Positions 7,815 through 16,469 of a stretch of 64,000 bases of DNA are shown piece by piece (the stretch's first letter is position 1; each line of letters starts with the position of its first letter). The position numbers and the translations under genes were made by a program. The notes beneath the pieces are model-generated. The model did not search any database. It was not told the DNA's origin and saw only the letters and a list, made by a program, of their open reading frames with translations. The stretch covers positions 3,414,001 through 3,478,000 of the forward strand of contig CP107926.1 of assembly GCA_036015235.1 (NCBI GenBank), written 5' to 3'. Source of the stretch: Streptomyces sp. NBC_00433. Its GTDB lineage: Bacteria > Actinomycetota > Actinomycetes > Streptomycetales > Streptomycetaceae.

Positions 7815-8148
7815 CTGGATCACTCCAGGGTTCGAGCCCGCGGAAGGCCCACTTGCCGTACTGCTGCGTCTTCTGCCGTCCGATCACGTGACCGTTGGCG
7901 CCATAAGCGCCGCCGTCGATGCCATTGCCGGCGCCGTTGGCCGCAGCCGCGGAGGTAAAGGCATGCGCCTTCACCTTCGCCGCCGTCGCTACCGCGGACG
8001 CCTCGGTCGGTCGCTCACTGCGCACACGGATCGGCAGAACCGGGAGCAGGGCGGACATGAGACCGGTGGCGGGCAGCGAGATGCCGAGCGGGCAGGTGGC
8101 GATGACCGAACGATCGGTCAGTTTGGTGGTGATCAGCTGGCTGGTCAT
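7810..8148 (-). CDS. Upstream ORF in the wblC leader
   Basis: A 112-codon ORF with a strong SD (GAGAGGAGG, 8 nt spacing) starting about 100 nt after the predicted promoter and ending 24 nt before the leader terminator. The product begins MTSQLITTKL and becomes Ala/Gly-rich; it resembles no enzyme family I recognise. Control of whiB7 genes by an upstream ORF and terminator is known in actinobacteria. By that model, antibiotic-slowed translation changes leader folding and allows read-through into wblC. Whether the peptide itself acts is unknown; the length is large for a pure leader peptide. Confidence 0.6.
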   Translation of the reverse strand: MTSQLITTKLTDRSVIATCPLGISLPATGLMSALLPVLPIRVRSERPTEASAVATAAKVKAHAFTSAAAANGAGNGIDGGAYGANGHVIGRQKTQQYGKWAFRGLEPWSDPA

Positions 8149-8256
8149 TGGGCTCGCCTCCTCTCGGCGTCTCGTAAGGATGAAGGACCGTACTTGCCTA
8201 GTACATCACGATCGGGTGGGCTCTTGGAAGAGCCGTTCTCAACCGCGCTCGTGAAG

Positions 8257-8290
8257 GCTATGGGGACCTCCGCGGGATGCGCAAACTGTT
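8257..8290 (-). promoter_or_regulatory. Predicted WblC-dependent wblC promoter
   Basis: On the minus strand, TTTGCG (8285-8280) and CATAGC (8262-8257) are separated by 17 bp. The AT-rich run GAAAAACAG lies directly upstream of the -35 element. An AT-rich stretch at that spot is the known recognition feature of WhiB7-autoregulated promoters. Transcription would start near 8250, giving a leader of roughly 590 nt. Confidence 0.55.
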
Positions 8291-8303
8291 TTTCGGCTTC
8301 TTC

Positions 8304-10553
8304 TCAAGAAGATTCCAGAACTTCCGCCGAGCCGTCGTCAGGACCGTCGTCCGTCCCGCTGTCCGGCTCCTCCTGCGGTGCGCCGTCCGTCCCGTCCTGC
8401 GCTGCGCCGCCCGGCTCCTGGCCCGCGCACAGCGCCAGCACGTCGGGGCCGAACTTGTCGAGCTTGCGGGCGCCGACCCCGGGGATCGACGACAGCTCGG
8501 CCGCGCCCTCCGGCCTGACCTCGGCGATGGCCAGCAGCGTCCGGTCGGTGAACACGCAGTAGGCGGGCTGGCCGAGGGCCTTGGCCTGGGTCGTGCGCCA
8601 GACCCGCAGCCGGTCGTACAGCGCCTCGTCCAGGTCCGAGGGGCAGTCCTCGCAGCGCATCAGCTTGATCTCGCCCGGGTCCGACAGTGTCCGCCCGCAC
8701 ACCCGGCACAGCACCGGGCCGCGCTTCTTGCGGCCGCCGGAGCCGCGCTCCACCCCGCCCGCGCCGCCCCCCGCCGCGCGGGCGCCGCGCGGCGCGGAAC
8801 CAGGTCGCAGCCCGTCGAGGAACCGCGAAGGCCGCCGCCCGCCGCGCCCGCCGGGCGACCGGGACAGCGCCCATGACAGCCCGAGGTGCAGCCGTGCCCG
8901 GGTGACTCCGACGTAGAGCAGCCGCCGCTCCTCCTCGACCTGCTCGTCGGTCTTGGCGAAGGTGATCGGCAAGGTGCCCTCGGTCAGGCCGACCACGAAG
9001 ACGGCGTCCCATTCCAGGCCCTTGGCCGCGTGCAGCGACGCCAGGGTGACGCCCTCGACGGTCGGCGCGTGCTGCGCGTTCGCCCGCTCGTCCAGCTCGG
9101 CGACGAAGTCGGCCAGGGTCGCCTCGGGCCGGGCCGCGGTGAAGTCCTCCGACAGCCGCACCAGCGCGGCCAGCGACTCCCAGCGGTCCCGCACCGCGCC
9201 GGACCCGGAGGGCGGCTCCGAGGCCCAGCCGCGCGAGCTGAGCACCGCCCGCACCTGCTCGGGGAGGGTCGCCGCGTCGTCCGGGTCGGCCGACGCGCGG
9301 GCCGCGCCGCGCAGCAGCAGCCCCGCCTCGCGCACCTCGGGCCGCTCGAAGAAGCGCTCGGCGCCGCGCAGCTGGTAGGGCACCCCGGCGTCGGCGAGCG
9401 CCTGCTCGTAGACCTCGGACTGGGCATTGATGCGGTAGAGCACCGCGATCTCGCTGGGCCGCACGCCGGAGGCGACCAGCTCCTTGATGCGCCGGGCGGC
9501 GCCCTCGGCCTCGGCAGGCTCGTCGGGATACTCGGCATAGGCCGGCTCGGGGCCCGGCTCGCGCTGCGAGATCAGCTCCAGGCGGTGCGCCGCGGCCTGG
9601 CCGCGGGCCTGGGCCAGCAGCCCGTTGGCCAGGCCCACCACCTGCGGGGTCGAGCGGTAGTCGCGGACCAGCTTGACCACCGTGGCCGCCGGATAGCGGG
9701 TCCTGAAGCCCAGCAGGAAGTCCGGGGTGGCGCCGGTGAAGGAGTAGATGGTCTGCGAGGCGTCGCCGACCACGCACAGGTCGTCCCTGCCGCCGAGCCA
9801 CAGGTCGAGCAGCCGCTGCTGGAGCGGGCTGACGTCCTGATACTCGTCCACCACGAAATGCTGATATTGCGAGCGGACCGTGTCCGCCACGTCCGGCCGG
9901 TCCTGGAGCACACCGACCGTCAGCAGCAGCACGTCCTCGAAGTCGATCACCCCGCGGTCCCGCTTGAGCTGCTCATAGGTCGTGTAGATGCGGGCGATCT
10001 CGGCCGGGTCGCGCGGCACGTCCCGCCCGGTCTTCGCTGCGACCGCCGGATAGTCCTCGGGCACCGTCTGGGTGACCTTGCACCACTCGATCTCGCCGGT
10101 GACATCCCGCAGCTCGTTGCGATCCAGCCGGATGCGGCTGCGCGCGCCGGCCTCCGCGACCAGCTGGACCTTGCGCTCGAGCAGCCGGGGCATCTCGCCG
10201 CCGATCGCGCGCGGCCAGAAATACTGCAGCTGGCGCAGCGCCGCCGAGTGGAAGGTGCGCGCCTGCACCCCCCCGGCGCCGAGCTGCCGCAGCCGCCCGC
10301 GCATCTCGCCGGCCGCCCGCGCGGTGAAGGTGACCGCGAGCACGCTGGCCGGCTGGAGGATGCCGGCCCGCACCCCGTAGGCGATCCGGTGGGTGATCGC
10401 CCGGGTCTTGCCGGTGCCGGCCCCGGCCAGCACGCACACCGGGCCGTGCAGCGCCGTCGCGACGGCGCGCTGCTCGGGGTCCAGGCCGTCGAGCACCGCG
10501 TCCGCGGAGTCGGGCACCGCGGGGAAGAGCGAGTCGTGGGTTGTCGCAGTCAC
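8304..10553 (-). CDS. uvrD2: ATP-dependent DNA helicase UvrD2
   Basis: An SF1A helicase of about 749 residues. Motifs seen are Walker A GAGTGKT, VDEYQDVSPLQ (motif II), GDASQTIYSFTGA (motif III), LHAAKGLEWDAVFVVG (motif V) and LYVGVTRA (motif VI). A four-cysteine zinc module (CRVCGRT...MRCEDC) and a C-terminal HRDC domain (SIPGVGARKLDKFG) follow; this layout defines actinobacterial UvrD2. The enzyme unwinds DNA 3' to 5' in repair. The GTG at 10553 gives the start VTATTHDSLFP; the open frame runs further upstream but crosses the mycoredoxin promoter region. It ends just upstream of the wblC promoter. Confidence 0.93.
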   Translation of the reverse strand: MTATTHDSLFPAVPDSADAVLDGLDPEQRAVATALHGPVCVLAGAGTGKTRAITHRIAYGVRAGILQPASVLAVTFTARAAGEMRGRLRQLGAGGVQARTFHSAALRQLQYFWPRAIGGEMPRLLERKVQLVAEAGARSRIRLDRNELRDVTGEIEWCKVTQTVPEDYPAVAAKTGRDVPRDPAEIARIYTTYEQLKRDRGVIDFEDVLLLTVGVLQDRPDVADTVRSQYQHFVVDEYQDVSPLQQRLLDLWLGGRDDLCVVGDASQTIYSFTGATPDFLLGFRTRYPAATVVKLVRDYRSTPQVVGLANGLLAQARGQAAAHRLELISQREPGPEPAYAEYPDEPAEAEGAARRIKELVASGVRPSEIAVLYRINAQSEVYEQALADAGVPYQLRGAERFFERPEVREAGLLLRGAARASADPDDAATLPEQVRAVLSSRGWASEPPSGSGAVRDRWESLAALVRLSEDFTAARPEATLADFVAELDERANAQHAPTVEGVTLASLHAAKGLEWDAVFVVGLTEGTLPITFAKTDEQVEEERRLLYVGVTRARLHLGLSWALSRSPGGRGGRRPSRFLDGLRPGSAPRGARAAGGGAGGVERGSGGRKKRGPVLCRVCGRTLSDPGEIKLMRCEDCPSDLDEALYDRLRVWRTTQAKALGQPAYCVFTDRTLLAIAEVRPEGAAELSSIPGVGARKLDKFGPDVLALCAGQEPGGAAQDGTDGAPQEEPDSGTDDGPDDGSAEVLESS

Positions 10554-10592
10554 AACCGCCACTCTGCCAGGTCTCGCCGACAGCCCGGAAAA

Positions 10593-10609
10593 GTTATCCA
10601 CAGGCCGTG
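10593..10609. promoter_or_regulatory. Second DnaA-box-like site
   Basis: GTTATCCACAGGCCGTG contains a perfect TTATCCACA nonamer (10594-10602). It shares 16 of 17 bases with the site at 4984-5003 (minus strand). It lies between the divergent uvrD2 and mycoredoxin genes. Confidence 0.4.
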
Positions 10610-10677
10610 CCGGAATGCCGGGCCGCGGGCGCGCGTTCAGCAGAGGCCAGATTGTCTCGCGACGAGGAGCGACACCG

Positions 10678-10935
10678 ATGCCGGGCACCGTGACCATGTA
10701 CAGCACCAGCTGGTGCGGCTACTGCCGCCGTCTCAAGGGCCAGATGGAGCGCGAGGGCATCCCGTACACCGAGATCAACATCGAAGAGCACCCCGAGTGG
10801 GCGAAGTTCGTCGAGGAGGCGAACGGCGGCAACCAGACCGTCCCGACGCTGCAGATCGTTCCCGCCGCGGGCGGCGCGGAGGTCGTCATGACCAACCCCA
10901 GCCTCGCGCAGGTCAAGCAGGCCCTGGGCGCGTAG
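10678..10935 (+). CDS. mrx1: Mycoredoxin
   Basis: An 85-residue glutaredoxin-fold protein with the redox motif CGYC in STSWCGYCRRLK and the cis-proline segment TVPTLQI. Mycoredoxins reduce mixed disulfides between proteins and mycothiol, the actinobacterial low-molecular-weight thiol. The start ATG at 10678 has GACGAGGAG upstream at suitable spacing and gives the standard family N-terminus MPGTVTMYS. The M. tuberculosis counterpart (Rv3198A) also lies beside uvrD2. It is divergent from uvrD2 and convergent with nudC. Confidence 0.93.
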   Translation: MPGTVTMYSTSWCGYCRRLKGQMEREGIPYTEINIEEHPEWAKFVEEANGGNQTVPTLQIVPAAGGAEVVMTNPSLAQVKQALGA

Positions 10936-10961
10936 CCGCCGCAGAGGAGGCCCCGCGGCCG

Positions 10962-11903
10962 CTACTGACGCGGCAGCGGGGCGCCGTACCAGCTCTCGAT
11001 CAGGCGGGCCGCGATCGAGATGCCGAAGGGCGGCAGCACCTCGCCCGACGCGAAGGCCGCGCGCAGGTCCTCGCGGGAGAACCAGCGGGCCTCGTGGATC
11101 TCCTCCCCGTCGACGGTGATCGTCGAGGAGACCGCGCGGGCGTTGAAGCCCAGCATCAGGCTGGAGGGGAAGGGCCAGGGCTGGCTGGCCACGTAGGTCA
11201 CGTCGTCGCCGACGGTGACACCGACCTCCTCGGCGACCTCGCGGCGCACCGCCGCCTCGATGGACTCGCCGGGTTCGACGAACCCGGCCAGCGTCGAGAA
11301 GCGGCCCTCGGGCCAGTGCAGCTGCCGGCCGAGCAGGGCGCGGTCCTGGTCGTCGGTGACCAGCATGATCACCGCGGGGTCCGTCCGCGGGTAGTGCTCG
11401 GTCAGGCAGGCCGGACAGCGGCGGATGTGGCCCGCGGCGGCGATGACGGTGCGTTCGCCGCAGCGGGAGCAGAAGCGGTGCATGCGCTGCCAGTTCTCCA
11501 GCGCCACCGCGTGCACCATGAGCCCGGCTTCCAGGGGCGACAGCAGCCCGCCGACCTCGCGCAGGCCCGCGGCGCGTGCCGCGCCGTCCATCCGGCCGGG
11601 CAGCGCGTCCTTCTGCAGCGCGAAGTAGCGCACCCCGTCCGGCGCGATGCCGAGGAAGTAGCGGTGCATCTCGGTCTCCGGCGCGTCGAAGGCCGGGGTC
11701 ATGACGAGTTCGGTCCGTCCGTCGGGCCCGTCCTCGACCATCACCTGACCGCCGGACACCACGAACACCCGGGTCGTCGGGTGGCTCCATGCCGCGGCGA
11801 GCCACGCCTCGTCCGTGCGGTGGTGCGCGGCACGGTCCACCCCCGAATAGGTGAGTGCCAGCGGGCGGTCCGTCGCGTCGAGTCCGGTCAAGGCTGCTTC
11901 CAT
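10962..11903 (-). CDS. nudC: NAD(+)/NADH pyrophosphatase NudC
   Basis: A NUDIX enzyme of about 313 residues with the NudC layout: an N-terminal domain, a four-cysteine zinc ribbon (CSRCGER...RRCPAC) and the NUDIX box GFVEPGESIEAAVRREVAEEVG. The SQPWPFPSSLMLGF motif downstream is the NudC signature. It cleaves NAD(H) to NMN(H) and AMP and can remove NAD caps from RNA. ATG 11903 matches the family N-terminus, although GGGGAG abuts it; a TTG at 11966 would extend the protein by 21 residues. It follows the AdnB-like gene on the same strand. Confidence 0.9.
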   Translation of the reverse strand: MEAALTGLDATDRPLALTYSGVDRAAHHRTDEAWLAAAWSHPTTRVFVVSGGQVMVEDGPDGRTELVMTPAFDAPETEMHRYFLGIAPDGVRYFALQKDALPGRMDGAARAAGLREVGGLLSPLEAGLMVHAVALENWQRMHRFCSRCGERTVIAAAGHIRRCPACLTEHYPRTDPAVIMLVTDDQDRALLGRQLHWPEGRFSTLAGFVEPGESIEAAVRREVAEEVGVTVGDDVTYVASQPWPFPSSLMLGFNARAVSSTITVDGEEIHEARWFSREDLRAAFASGEVLPPFGISIAARLIESWYGAPLPRQ

Positions 11904-12105
11904 CTCCCCGTAGTACGTGGTGTGCCATACCGCAGGCGCACCACCTTGTCGTCCACTTGCTGCCAACCGCCTGCCGGCAGGGAAATTCCCGGTGACGGTA
12001 TGGGCACGCCGCGTCGTCCCTGGTGGAGCGCTTCACAAGCAGCCTAGCCCGGCGGCCCCCGCGGCACCTTTACGGGTCCGCCCGGCGCCCTGCCGCGCCG
12101 CCCGG

Positions 12106-15100
12106 TCAGCCGTCCGCGTCCAGCAGCCTCTCCAGCTCGGCCCGTCCCGGCATGGCCGCGGGGCGGACCACCTCGCCGCTGCGGACGAAGAGGAAGGCGG
12201 CGCGGACCCGCTCCAGCGGGATGCCGTGCTGCTCGGCCCAGGCCAGCCGGTAGATCGCCAGTTGCAGCGGGTCGGCGGACGCGGCCGGGACGCGGCCGGT
12301 CTTCCAGTCGACGATCTCGTACGTGTCGACGCCGCCTTCGGCGTGGCCCATTGCCGCGGCGCGGCCATGTGGGCGGCCGTCGCGGTAGACCGCGTCGATC
12401 CGGCCCCTGACGACCCGGCCGCCCAGGGTGAGGTGCACCGGGACCTCGACGCGGTGCGGGGTGCGGTCGGCGTAGGGGCTGCGCAGGAACGCCTCCTTGA
12501 GCGCCGTCAGGTCGGCCTCGTCCGCGATGTCGTCGCCGCCCTCGATCCCGGGCAGGTCCTCGGGCCCGAAGAGCGGGCGGACGTCGAAGCGCGACTCGAC
12601 CCAGGCGTGGAAGCGGGTGCCGCGCCGGGCCGCGGGGGCCGGGGGGTGGGGCAGCGGGCGGGCCAGTTCACGGGCGAGCCCCTCGGGGTCGGAGGCCAGC
12701 CGCATCACCTGGCTCGCGGTGAGCGTCGCGGGCAGCGGCACGTCCCGCACGGTGGCCCGCGCCCGGCGCAGCTCGCCCGCCAGGGCGTCCAGGTCGCGGT
12801 CCCAGGACGCGACGAGCCTGGCCTCCGCGGGATCGAGGCCGGCGGGCGGTGCGTCGGCGCCGCCGCCGGGCGCGGCAATGGCCGAGGATTCGCCCCGCGC
12901 ACCGGGAATCCCTGGCTTCTCCGCCGCCTCCTCCTCCGCGGCCGCGTAGGCCAGCACGGTCCGCGCCGCCCAGCGCCGCCTGCGCAAAGCCGTACCGTCG
13001 AGCGGCAGCGGCCACGGGTGGTCCCTGACGTCGTCCAGCGCCGGGTTCGTGGCGTCCTCGGCGGGCGGCTCGGCCCACACCTCGATCTCGCCGTGGCCCG
13101 CCTCGCAGTGCTCGCGCAGGGCGTCGAGGAAGACCGAGGGGCCGAAGGGCGCCTTCTGCGTCGGCCCCCACCAGTGCCCCGAGCCGAGCAGCAGGGAGCG
13201 CGGCCGGGTGAAGGTCACATAGCCGAGCCGCAGCTCCTCGATGCGCTGGTGCTCCTTCATGGCGCCGCGGAAGCCGTCGAGCCCGGCGCGCGTCCACTCC
13301 GCCACGTCGGGCAGCGTCGCCGCGTCGCCGCGCAGCCCGTGCGGCAGCACCTTGGCGTTGACCGGCCACAACTCACGCCCGCGCTCGCTCGGGAAGCCCT
13401 TGGCGACCAGGCCGGGCACCGCCACCACGTCCCACTCCAGGCCCTTGGACTTGTGCGCGGTCAGCACCTTCACCGTGTTCTCGCCGCCCGGCAGCGAACT
13501 GTCCAGGCCCTTCTCGTACTGCGCGGCCGTGTGCAGGAAGCCGAGGAAGGCCAGCAGCGTCGCCTCGCCGTCCAGGGCCGCGAAACCGGCCGCGATGTCC
13601 AGGAAGGACGTCAGCGTCTCGCGGCGGCGGGCGGCCAGCGCGTGCGGGGACGCGGACAGCTCGACCTCCAGGCCGGTGACGGCCAGCACCCGGTGCAGGA
13701 CGTCCATCAGCGGGTCGGCGAGCGCCCTGCGCAGCTCCCGTATCTCCACCGCCAGCCGCGCGAACCGCACCCGCGCCTCGGGCGAGAAGGGCAGCCCGTC
13801 GTCCGGGTCGGCGTCCAGGAAGGTCTCCAGGGCGTCCGCGAGCGAGATCACCTCGGCCGGGTCGACGCCCTCCACCGCGGCCGCCAGCGGGTCGCGGCCG
13901 TCCCCGCCTGCGGCCCCGTAGCGTACGAGCAGCCGGGCGCGGCGGCCGAGCAGGGCCAGGTCGCGGGGGCCGATCCGCCAGCGCGGCCCGGTCAGCAGCC
14001 GGACCAGCGCGGCGTTCGCGGTCGGGTCGTGCAGCACCTCGCACACCGCGACCAGGTCGGCGACCTCGGGCAGGTGCAGCAGCCCGGACAGGCCCACCAC
14101 CTCGACCGGGATGTCCCGGGCGACCAGCGCGGCATGGATCTCGGGGAAATGCGCGGCCGTCCTGCACAGCACGGCGATGCCGCCCGGTGGTGTGCCGGTG
14201 GCCACCAGGTGGGCGAGGGAGTCGGCGAGCCAGGCCGTCTCGTCCTGCTGGGTCGGCAGCAGCGCGCAGCGCACCTGCCCGGCCAGCTCGGCGCCGGGGG
14301 CCGGGCGCAGCGCCTCGACGCCCTCATGGCGGGCGCGCAGCTCGGCGGCCAGGGTGTTGGCCAGGTCGAGCAGCCGGCCGCCGGAGCGGCGGTTCTCGCT
14401 GAGCGAGTAGCGGGCGGCCGGGCTGCCGTCGGGGTGCGCGAAATGCCGCGGGAAGTCGTCGAGATTCGCCACCGAGGCGCCGCGCCAGCCGTAGATGGCC
14501 TGGCAGGGGTCGCCGACGGCGGTCACCGGGTGCCCGCTGCGGCCGCCGAACAGCCCGGCGAGCAGCAGCCGCTGGGCGACCGAGGTGTCCTGGTACTCGT
14601 CGAGCAGCACCACGCGGTACTGCTCGCGCAGCAGCGCCCCGACCTCCGGCCTGGTCTGCGCCAGCCGCGCCGACAGCTCGATCTGGTCGCCGAAGTCCAG
14701 CAGGTCGCGGCGCCGCTTGTCGTCGCGGTAGGCCGCGGCCAGCTCGGCCAGGTCGCGGCGGGCGGCGACCGCCTGGCGTACGTCCTTGACCCAGGCATTG
14801 CCGCGCTTCGCCGGGTCGACCTCGGACAGCTCGGCGGCCAGCCCGGTGTCGTGGGCGCGCAGCTTCTCGGCGGGCACCAGGTGCTCGGCCAGCTCGCCGG
14901 CCAGCGCGAGCAGGTCGCCGACCAGGGTCGGCAGCCCCTTGGTGAGCGCCGGATACGGTCCGGGCGCGGCCCGCAGCACCTTCGCGGCGAGCTGGTAGCG
15001 CGTCGCGTCGGCCAGCAGCCTGGCGGTGGGCTCCAGGCCGATCCGCATCCCGTGGTCCTTGAGCAGCTGCCCGGCGAAGGCGTGATACGTGGCAATGTGC

Positions 15101-15477
15101 GGGTCGCCCGGCGCGGGCTGCTCGCCGTCCTCCCCGGGCTGCACCCTCGGGTCGTACGGGTCCGGGTCGGTGATGCCGGCCTGGGCCAGCGCCTTGCGCA
15201 CCCGCTCCGACAGCTCGCCCGCCGCCTTGTTGGTGAAGGTCAGCCCGAGCACCTGGTCGGGCTCGACCTGCCCGGTGCCGACCAGCCACACGACCCGCGC
15301 GGCCATCACCGTCGTCTTGCCGGAACCCGCTCCGGCCACGATCACACCCGGGGCGAGCGGCGCGGTGATGCACGCCGTCTGCTCCGGGGTGAACGGGATG
15401 CCCAGCAGCTCTTTGAGCTGCTCGGGCGAATGGATGCGGGTTGCCACCTCATGGAGGCTATCCGGAGCCGCGGACAC
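12106..15477 (-). CDS. UvrD-type helicase with RecB-like nuclease domain (AdnB-like)
   Basis: A protein of about 1,120 residues. The N-terminal SF1 motor has AGAGSGKTTVMAARV (Walker A), DEYQDTSVAQRLLL, GDPCQAIYGWRGA and LTAHKSKGLEWDVVAVPG. A C-terminal RecB-family nuclease carries GRIDAVYRDG and YEIVDWKTG (catalytic D and K). It corresponds to Rv3201c (AdnB), half of the heterodimeric motor-nuclease that resects double-strand breaks in actinobacteria. A GTG at 15447 (giving ATRIHSPEQL) is an alternative start that may be more usual. Its expected partner gene lies 1 kb upstream instead of directly adjacent. Confidence 0.9.
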   Translation of the reverse strand: MSAAPDSLHEVATRIHSPEQLKELLGIPFTPEQTACITAPLAPGVIVAGAGSGKTTVMAARVVWLVGTGQVEPDQVLGLTFTNKAAGELSERVRKALAQAGITDPDPYDPRVQPGEDGEQPAPGDPHIATYHAFAGQLLKDHGMRIGLEPTARLLADATRYQLAAKVLRAAPGPYPALTKGLPTLVGDLLALAGELAEHLVPAEKLRAHDTGLAAELSEVDPAKRGNAWVKDVRQAVAARRDLAELAAAYRDDKRRRDLLDFGDQIELSARLAQTRPEVGALLREQYRVVLLDEYQDTSVAQRLLLAGLFGGRSGHPVTAVGDPCQAIYGWRGASVANLDDFPRHFAHPDGSPAARYSLSENRRSGGRLLDLANTLAAELRARHEGVEALRPAPGAELAGQVRCALLPTQQDETAWLADSLAHLVATGTPPGGIAVLCRTAAHFPEIHAALVARDIPVEVVGLSGLLHLPEVADLVAVCEVLHDPTANAALVRLLTGPRWRIGPRDLALLGRRARLLVRYGAAGGDGRDPLAAAVEGVDPAEVISLADALETFLDADPDDGLPFSPEARVRFARLAVEIRELRRALADPLMDVLHRVLAVTGLEVELSASPHALAARRRETLTSFLDIAAGFAALDGEATLLAFLGFLHTAAQYEKGLDSSLPGGENTVKVLTAHKSKGLEWDVVAVPGLVAKGFPSERGRELWPVNAKVLPHGLRGDAATLPDVAEWTRAGLDGFRGAMKEHQRIEELRLGYVTFTRPRSLLLGSGHWWGPTQKAPFGPSVFLDALREHCEAGHGEIEVWAEPPAEDATNPALDDVRDHPWPLPLDGTALRRRRWAARTVLAYAAAEEEAAEKPGIPGARGESSAIAAPGGGADAPPAGLDPAEARLVASWDRDLDALAGELRRARATVRDVPLPATLTASQVMRLASDPEGLARELARPLPHPPAPAARRGTRFHAWVESRFDVRPLFGPEDLPGIEGGDDIADEADLTALKEAFLRSPYADRTPHRVEVPVHLTLGGRVVRGRIDAVYRDGRPHGRAAAMGHAEGGVDTYEIVDWKTGRVPAASADPLQLAIYRLAWAEQHGIPLERVRAAFLFVRSGEVVRPAAMPGRAELERLLDADG

Positions 15478-15509
15478 CGGTGGACCACCGGGGTCCGCGG
15501 CCGAGCCGG

Positions 15510-16346
15510 TCAGACCGAGATGCTGCCCGGGTCGATGCCGAGGGCGGCGATGTCGACGATCTGCGAGGCGGGCGGCGCCGTGATGTGCGGGTTCTTGCCG
15601 AAGTCGCCGAAGGTCGCGCTGCCCGGCGTCTTGCCGCCCTTGCCCTCGATCTTGACGACGTAAGGCGTCTTCCCCGTGGACACGTACATGGTGTCGGTCT
15701 CGTCCGCGAGCCGCTCGGTCAGGGGAAGGACCTGCCGGCCGTCCAGTGTCGTCGGCGTGCCCTTGCGGACGACGGCGTCGCTGTCGCTGTCGTCATCGTC
15801 GGACAGCATGCTCTCCATCAGCCCGTTGAACGAGCAGAACCCGCGGATGCTGCCGCGATCGAGCACCTTCTTGCTGAGCTTGACCCAGCGGTCGCCGACG
15901 GCGGCGGCCACCTTGACGCCCTTGGAGCCGCCCGCGATCCGCCAGTAGGCGGCGTCCCCCCTGATGTAGGCGTGGCCCGCGTCGGTGGTGATGAGCTGCA
16001 TGGACATGCCGTTGACGCGCATCGCGGCGGCGCACTTGCCGCCGGCCGTGAGAGCCACCTTGAGCTGCAGGGTCTTTCCCGCCTGCACGAGGTTCACACT
16101 CACGGTCATCGCTTTGGAAGCCCGCATGTCGGCCTCCGCCAGGGCGACTATGCCCTCCGCCGTCATGGACGAGAACGGGTCGTCCTTCCCCGCGGCCGCC
16201 GGTGTCGTCGGAGCCGCCGACGTGGTGGCGGCCGGAACGACCAGCGGGGCCGACGAGTCGTCGGCGTCGCTGTTGCAGCCGGTGAGTGCGGCGGTCGCCG
16301 CGGTGGCGGCGCATAGGGCCACCACGATTCTGCTTCTGGCCGACAT
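15510..16346 (-). CDS. Secreted lipoprotein, LppX/LprAFG-like
   Basis: A 278-residue protein with a lipoprotein signal peptide: basic n-region MSARSR, hydrophobic core and lipobox ALTGC with the lipidated Cys near residue 24. A Ser/Thr/Ala/Pro linker and a DxxxS-rich beta-sheet domain follow, resembling the LppX/LprG/LprA fold that binds lipids or glycolipids in mycobacteria. GAGGGGGGA lies 7 nt before the ATG. The gene sits between the adnA-like and adnB-like genes on the same strand (gaps of 123 and 32 nt), an odd position for a surface lipoprotein. A similar lipoprotein occurs at 48013-48759. Confidence 0.82.
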   Translation of the reverse strand: MSARSRIVVALCAATAATAALTGCNSDADDSSAPLVVPAATTSAAPTTPAAAGKDDPFSSMTAEGIVALAEADMRASKAMTVSVNLVQAGKTLQLKVALTAGGKCAAAMRVNGMSMQLITTDAGHAYIRGDAAYWRIAGGSKGVKVAAAVGDRWVKLSKKVLDRGSIRGFCSFNGLMESMLSDDDDSDSDAVVRKGTPTTLDGRQVLPLTERLADETDTMYVSTGKTPYVVKIEGKGGKTPGSATFGDFGKNPHITAPPASQIVDIAALGIDPGSISV

Positions 16347-16469
16347 CGGCCGTCCCCCCTCGATTTCGCACGTACGCGCACGTTGGACGCACGGGCCCCC
16401 ACCCCTGGTTGTACGGCAATCGCTTGGGCGGGCGCCGGGAATTACCGGGCGGGAGGACGTACGCCGGTG

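Noticed and set aside
8060-8090. LPATG sortase motif in the wblC upstream ORF product
   Set aside because: No following hydrophobic helix and basic tail, and no signal peptide; a chance match.
4992-10602. Replication origin
   Set aside because: Only two isolated DnaA-box-like nonamers 5.6 kb apart, no dnaA or dnaN genes and no box cluster.
8886-15663. Very long plus-strand ORFs opposite uvrD2, nudC and the AdnB-like gene
   Set aside because: They are antisense to genes with complete helicase and NUDIX motifs, have Arg/Ala/Gly-rich meaningless composition, and arise from GC-biased third positions.
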